A stretch of DNA of 64,000 nt from Massilia sp. IC2-477. Its GTDB lineage: Bacteria; Pseudomonadota; Gammaproteobacteria; Burkholderiales; Burkholderiaceae_D. Position 1 is the stretch's first letter. Every line of letters starts with the position of its first letter. The position numbers and the translations under genes are program-made. The notes beneath the pieces are model-generated. The model saw only the letters and a program-made list of their open reading frames with translations. It was not told the DNA's origin and did no database searches. Of this stretch, positions 59,910-64,000 are shown piece by piece. Location: NCBI RefSeq assembly GCF_020707265.1, contig NZ_JAJFEQ010000002.1:186001-250000 (forward strand). The letters run 5' to 3'.

Positions 59910-61739
59910 ATGAAAAACAACCGGATCGGCATCATTCTCGTCGTCTCCTCGCTGGCGGTGATCGCCCTGATCGTCGCCATGCTGCTGCAGCGCCAGCAGG
60001 CCGATGCGGCGGCGCAGATGCGGGTGCAGGGCCTGGCCACCATCCGTTCGCTGTCGGCCCTGCCGGCGCCGGTACTGGTCCCGCGCGCAGGCCAGTACGG
60101 CGTGCTCGATTCGGTCCTGGCCAACGGCGGCCGCCGCGATTTCGCCTATGCCGCCGTCACCGATGCCAACGGGCGCAACCTGGCTGAAGTGGCCGGTCCC
60201 GGCGTGATCCTTCCCCCCGCTGTCCCGATGGCCGTCTCCGGCTTTGCCGAGCGCGCGCTTCTTGGCGCACCCGGCATGCCGGCCGTCCGCGAATTCCACG
60301 GACCCGTGGCCGATCCCGAAGGCGGACGCCTGCAGATCCGCGTCGGCTACTACGAGCCACGCATCGCCGACGGCCTCAAGGACCTGCCTTTCTACGGCCT
60401 GGTGGCGCTGGCGGTGTTCCTGCTGGTGCCCCTGATCTACCTGGTCATCAAGCGCGAGATGGCGCCGCTGGCGAAACTTGGCGAGCAGCTGCACACCCTT
60501 GCCGGCGCCCAGGGCGCGGCTGCGGCGCCGGTGCCCGCTACGCGTGAACAGGACGTGCGCGGCCTGGCGCTGGAACTGAACACCTACCTCGACCAGGCCG
60601 GCCGCCGCATCCGCGAGCTGGAAGAGTCGAGCGTGGCCAACCTGGCCAGCGGCCGCCTGCTCGAGTACACGACCAACAAGATGCAGGCCATGCTGCACTG
60701 CCAGCCAGACGGCCTGCTGGCCCTCGATCCGGGCGGCGACATCACCTTCGCCACCGCCAAGCTCGAGCCGCTGCTGGGCGTGCCGGTGACCGCCGTGCTG
60801 ACCCAGCCGGTCGACACCTGGTGCGAGGACGCCGAGCTGCGCGCGGTGCTGCAACGCCTGCGCAGCGGCGCGGCCGATACCCGGCGCCCGCTGAACTTCG
60901 AGTTCGAACCGGTACGCGTGCCAGGCAAGCGCCTGCACGCCAGCGTCTCGCCGCTGCAGGCGGCCGGCGGCGCCGTCTCCTTCGGCAGCCTGGTGGTGCT
61001 GCGCGACGTCACCGCCGAACACCTCGCGCGCGCCGCCGGCAACGACTTCGTCGCCCACGTCTCGCATGAACTGAAGTCGCCCCTGAACGTGCTGGCCATG
61101 TACGGCGAGCTGCTGGCCGATCCGGGAACCGCCCCGGACGAGCGCATCGAGGCGGTCAACGTGGTGCAGGACCAGATCGAGCGCATGACGTCCCTGGTGA
61201 ACAACCTGCTCAACGTGAGCAAGCTCGAAATGGGCACGGTGCGCCCCGAGCGCCACCGCGTCAAGCTGCACGAACTGCTGCACGACACCTGGCAGCAGGC
61301 GCAGCCGCGCGCCCACCAGAAGCACGTCAAGCTCGAGCTGCAGGTGCCGCACGATATCCCGGCGGTCTCGATCGACAAGGACCTGTTCCGCATCGCGCTC
61401 AACAACCTGGTCGGCAATGCGATCAAGTACAACGATGCCGGCGGCAGTGTGGTGCTGTCGGCCGAAGAAGGCGACAGCGACGTGGTCATCACGGTGCGCG
61501 ACACCGGCATCGGCATGGCGCTTGACGACCAGGCGCGCGTCACCGAGAAGTTCTACCGCGTGCCCGAGACCGGCCCGAACCAGCGCGGCGGCCATGGCCT
61601 GGGCCTGTACCTGGCCAACCAGATCGTCGAACTGCACCATGGCCGCCTGAGCCTGGAAAGCCAGCCGGGCCAGGGCAGCACCTTCTCCATCCACCTCAAG
61701 AAGATGCCTTCGCTCGCCGAAAGCGCCAACGTCCTATGA
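59910..61739 (+). CDS. membrane sensor histidine kinase with PAS domain
   Basis: A 609-residue hybrid-free histidine kinase. Two membrane helices (about 8-24 and 158-179) flank a periplasmic sensor of about 130 residues. A HAMP-like linker, a PAS domain (about 250-365), the HisKA dimerisation helix with phospho-His in HVSHELKSPLNVL (about 384), and the HATPase core (N box LNNLVGNAIKY about 495-505; G1 DTGIGMA; G2 GGHGLGLYLAN) follow. It overlaps the receiver gene by four bases (ATGA), so it probably phosphorylates that regulator. The ligand is unknown. Confidence 0.92.
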   Translation: MKNNRIGIILVVSSLAVIALIVAMLLQRQQADAAAQMRVQGLATIRSLSALPAPVLVPRAGQYGVLDSVLANGGRRDFAYAAVTDANGRNLAEVAGPGVILPPAVPMAVSGFAERALLGAPGMPAVREFHGPVADPEGGRLQIRVGYYEPRIADGLKDLPFYGLVALAVFLLVPLIYLVIKREMAPLAKLGEQLHTLAGAQGAAAAPVPATREQDVRGLALELNTYLDQAGRRIRELEESSVANLASGRLLEYTTNKMQAMLHCQPDGLLALDPGGDITFATAKLEPLLGVPVTAVLTQPVDTWCEDAELRAVLQRLRSGAADTRRPLNFEFEPVRVPGKRLHASVSPLQAAGGAVSFGSLVVLRDVTAEHLARAAGNDFVAHVSHELKSPLNVLAMYGELLADPGTAPDERIEAVNVVQDQIERMTSLVNNLLNVSKLEMGTVRPERHRVKLHELLHDTWQQAQPRAHQKHVKLELQVPHDIPAVSIDKDLFRIALNNLVGNAIKYNDAGGSVVLSAEEGDSDVVITVRDTGIGMALDDQARVTEKFYRVPETGPNQRGGHGLGLYLANQIVELHHGRLSLESQPGQGSTFSIHLKKMPSLAESANVL

Positions 61740-62140
61740 GCAAGCGCAGCATCCTGATCGTCGACGACGAAGCGCACGTCATCCGCGTACTGCGCCTGAT
61801 GCTCGAGCGCGAAGGCTATCGCGTCCTGTGCGCCGGCGATGGCGCCGAGGCGCTGGCGCTGATGGCGGATGCGCGCCCCGATGCCCTGATCAGCGATATT
61901 CAGATGGCAGGCATGAACGGACGCGAGCTGTGCACTGCGGTGCGCGAACGCTGGCCCGACGAGCACTTCCCGATCCTGGTCATGACCTCGATGACCGCGG
62001 CCGACGAACGCGCCTGGGTGCGCGCACTGCCGAAGGTCGAATTCCTGGAAAAGCCCCTGAGCCCGCGCCAGCTGGTGGCGCGCCTGGCCGATCACTTCAA
62101 TGCCCGCGAAGGCGGGCCGGAGACCCAGCATGCAAGCTGA
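61736..62140 (+). CDS. single-domain response regulator
   Basis: A 134-residue receiver protein. It has the acidic pair in ILIVDDEAHVIR (about 6-17), the phospho-Asp in DALISDIQMAGMNG (Asp about 54), conserved Thr in LVMTSMT (about 81) and Lys in EFLEKPLSP (about 104). There is no output domain, so it passes the signal by protein contact. It overlaps the histidine kinase and HD-GYP genes and most likely links the two in a cyclic-di-GMP pathway. Confidence 0.94.
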   Translation: MSKRSILIVDDEAHVIRVLRLMLEREGYRVLCAGDGAEALALMADARPDALISDIQMAGMNGRELCTAVRERWPDEHFPILVMTSMTAADERAWVRALPKVEFLEKPLSPRQLVARLADHFNAREGGPETQHAS

Positions 62141-63632
62141 TACCCTGAGCGAGCTTGATTACAGCCGTTACGCACGCTGGCTGCGCCGCGTCAGCGGTAC
62201 CGACTACGACCTGGCCGTGGTCGGCAGCGGCGGCGCCGTCGCCTGGACCAGCCTGTCGGGCTCAAACATGGCCGACTGGCTGGCGGCATTGGCTGCAAGC
62301 GGCTTCGCCTGGTCCTGCGTCGGCGAGGGCATGCAGCGCCACGATGCGCTTGAGGCCACCCTGCTCTACCTGCCGGTACGCGCGCACGGCTTCCTGGCGG
62401 TGCGGGTCGCGGCCGGCGAACCGGATGCCGGCTGGGACCTGCTGGCCGAAACGCTCGAAGACATCGCCGCCGGCATCGCCGACGACCTGGCGTCCAAGAC
62501 CGAACTCGATGCGATGGCGCTCGAGCTGTCGGAGCGCTACGAAGAGCTGCACCTGGTGTACGCGATCGACAAGCAGGTGCAGCAGCTGGAGCCGGGCATC
62601 GACCTGTTCCAGCGCCTGCTGGAGAGCTGGGCCGTGCACATGGACTGCGACGTCGCCGCTTTTGTGAAGCCGGGCGAGAACCTGTGCGTGCATGCAACCA
62701 ACCTGTCGGCCCCGATCCACAACCTGGACCTGGTGCTGGTCGAGATGCGCGGCGACCTGTACCGCTTCGCACATTCCTCGCGCGCCTCGATCGTGATCAA
62801 CGACACCAACGATCCGCGCCGCGCCTACATCTTCACCGACCTGCCCTACAAGTTGCTGTGCTGCCCGGTGATCCACAACCGCAGCGTGGTGGCGATCCTG
62901 GTGCTGGCCAACCACCTGGCCAAGCCCGATTTCTCGAACAGCGACCGCAAGCTGGGCGAGCTGCTCGCTAACCAGCTCTCCAGCCTGTCGCGCATGTACG
63001 GCATGCTGACCGAGACCAGCCGCTTCAACGAGCAGATGGCCAATGCCCTGATCGAGGCGGTGGAAGCGAAGGACCCGTACACCCGCGGCCACTCCGAGCG
63101 GGTGCACTACATCTCGATGCAGATCGGCGCCGCCATGGGCCTCTCCAGCCGCGATACCGACGACCTGTTCTGGGGTTCGCTCCTGCACGATGTCGGCAAG
63201 ATCGGCATTCCCGATGCGGTGCTGTGCAAACCGGGCCGTCTCACCCAGGACGAGTACACCTTCATCATGGTGCACCCGGAGCGCAGCTACGAGATCCTGC
63301 GCCACATCGACCGCCTCAAGGGGGCGGTGCCGGGCGCGCGCCACCACCAGGAAAAATGGGACGGCACCGGCTACCCGCACGGTCTGCAGGGCACCGAGAT
63401 TCCGCTGCTGGCGCGCATCATCGCAGTGGCCGACACCTACGACTCGATCACCAGCTCGCGCGCCTACCGCGCCGGGCGCAGCCACGAGGTGGCGATGGCC
63501 GAGATCGCGCGCGTGTCCGGCAAACAGCTCGACCCGAACGTCGTGCGCGTGCTGGAGGAAATCTGCGCGCTCGAACCGGAGTGGATCGCACGCTTCAACA
63601 TCCAGCGCGAGCGCGCGGCCGCGGTGGCCTGA
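62130..63632 (+). CDS. GAF/HD-GYP cyclic-di-GMP phosphodiesterase
   Basis: About 500 residues. A variable N-terminal half (about 1-150), a GAF-like sensor (about 155-300, ELHLVYAIDKQVQQL...LLCCPVIHNRSVVAILVLAN) and the HD-GYP domain (about 305-490). HD motifs are HSERVHYIS (about 321-329) and LLHDVGKIGIPD (about 350-361); the third block is RHHQEKWDGTGYP (about 404-416), where the usual HHE reads HQE, followed by HGLQGTEIPLLARIIAVADTYDSIT. It should hydrolyse c-di-GMP to pGpG or GMP. The start is taken as the ATG at 62130, overlapping the receiver stop. Confidence 0.9.
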   Translation: MQADTLSELDYSRYARWLRRVSGTDYDLAVVGSGGAVAWTSLSGSNMADWLAALAASGFAWSCVGEGMQRHDALEATLLYLPVRAHGFLAVRVAAGEPDAGWDLLAETLEDIAAGIADDLASKTELDAMALELSERYEELHLVYAIDKQVQQLEPGIDLFQRLLESWAVHMDCDVAAFVKPGENLCVHATNLSAPIHNLDLVLVEMRGDLYRFAHSSRASIVINDTNDPRRAYIFTDLPYKLLCCPVIHNRSVVAILVLANHLAKPDFSNSDRKLGELLANQLSSLSRMYGMLTETSRFNEQMANALIEAVEAKDPYTRGHSERVHYISMQIGAAMGLSSRDTDDLFWGSLLHDVGKIGIPDAVLCKPGRLTQDEYTFIMVHPERSYEILRHIDRLKGAVPGARHHQEKWDGTGYPHGLQGTEIPLLARIIAVADTYDSITSSRAYRAGRSHEVAMAEIARVSGKQLDPNVVRVLEEICALEPEWIARFNIQRERAAAVA

Positions 63633-63633
63633 G

Positions 63634-64000
63634 ATGCGCGACGAGGCCGTGGACAACGCCGTCACCCGCAGCCGCATCGGCTCGATGACCTACCTGGCGC
63701 CGACCATGGCGCTGGTGTCGGTCGAGGCGGTCGCCGCGCTCGAGGCGGCGCTGGCGGCCTGCATCGCGCAGCACCAGGTCACGATCGTGATCGACCTGGG
63801 CAAGGTGGCGCTGCTGTCCGGCCGCGCACTGGAACTGGTCCAGGGCAGCGCCGAACGCCTGGCCGGGCTCGGCGGCTGGTTGAAGCTGGCCTATCCCAGC
63901 GCGCTGCTGCAGGACGTGCTCGACGTGACCGGCCTGACCGACCAGGTGGCCCTGTACGATGCGCCGCCGGCCAGGGTGGTCCTGCGCCAGGGCCAGGCCA
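63634..64000 (+). CDS. STAS-domain protein (partial, cut by the window end)
   Basis: An open frame from the ATG at 63634 runs past the right edge (122 codons seen). It has the STAS fold: TYLAPTMALVSVEAVAALEAALA, TIVIDLGKVALLSGRALELVQGSAERL (about 51-77), LKLAYPSALLQDVLDVTGL (about 85-103). Anti-sigma-factor antagonists and related switches carry this domain, often with a phosphorylatable Ser near the LLSGRA segment. It starts 2 bases after the HD-GYP stop, so it is likely co-transcribed and could be a further output of the same pathway. Confidence 0.8.
   Translation, partial: MRDEAVDNAVTRSRIGSMTYLAPTMALVSVEAVAALEAALAACIAQHQVTIVIDLGKVALLSGRALELVQGSAERLAGLGGWLKLAYPSALLQDVLDVTGLTDQVALYDAPPARVVLRQGQA

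Overview
The window reads as chromosomal DNA of a betaproteobacterium, most probably an Oxalobacteraceae member close to Massilia/Telluria. This rests on the very high GC content with strong third-position GC, a LiuR-type leucine-degradation regulon that includes aceK, a PEP-CTERM protein, GC-rich dispersed hairpin repeats, and a gene order (rsmI/lpoA/yraN/diaA/dolP) shared with other proteobacteria. The genus is inferred from gene content, not from a marker gene. No phage, transposon, integrase, CRISPR array or rRNA was seen. One tRNA (Pro, TGG) is present. Genes are densely packed: no gap exceeds 300 bases, and the largest (3002-3251 and 36348-36592) hold promoters and candidate operators.

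Layout. 1-3000: the tail of an unidentified gene, an acetyltransferase, two small membrane proteins, grxD-ubiX, a 57-residue hypothetical protein and an XRE-type regulator. 3250-11720: a metallo-beta-lactamase-fold gene, the MerR-type regulator liuR, then liuA (isovaleryl-CoA dehydrogenase), aceK, a thiolase, a short-chain dehydrogenase, a second acyl-CoA dehydrogenase and an acetyltransferase. 11780-26600: a MORN-repeat protein, an LD-carboxypeptidase, a large TonB-dependent receptor, a peptide-type solute-binding protein, a class C serine hydrolase, a nucleoside-recognition membrane protein, dacB (PBP4), an SDR/LysR divergent pair, a polysaccharide deacetylase and a PEP-CTERM protein.

26745-39293 is a coherent cell-wall salvage locus. 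On the minus strand, starting from a GntR/UTRA regulator, come murQ, an AmpG-like permease, a NagX-like acyltransferase, a GHL10 (DigH-like) glycosidase lipoprotein, a BadF/MurK-type sugar kinase, an amidase lipoprotein, a LysR regulator and a VanX/DdpX D-Ala-D-Ala dipeptidase. On the plus strand lie a second class C serine hydrolase and the D-amino-acid dehydrogenase dadA. Together these could degrade denuded glycans and stem peptides, import and phosphorylate the amino sugars, convert MurNAc-6-P to GlcNAc-6-P, and burn D-Ala.

39365-50638: ychJ, then a long plus-strand run liuB-liuC-bioA-bioF-bioD-bioB-liuD-(2-hydroxyacid dehydrogenase)-liuE ending at a strong terminator. The biotin operon is nested inside the leucine-degradation operon whose carboxylase (LiuB/LiuD) needs biotin. 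LiuR-like palindromes occur at three places: between liuR and the MBL gene, at the liuA promoter, and inside the ychJ coding region ahead of liuB. The leucine regulon is therefore split into two blocks about 33 kb apart.

50700-57460: tRNA-Pro, a TonB-like proline-rich protein, an esterase, then rsmI diverging from lpoA-yraN-diaA-dolP, a TlpA-type thioredoxin and a PaaI-type thioesterase. 57690-64000: a SUV3-like RNA helicase, then a signalling operon of a membrane histidine kinase, a single-domain response regulator, a GAF/HD-GYP phosphodiesterase and a STAS protein cut by the window end.
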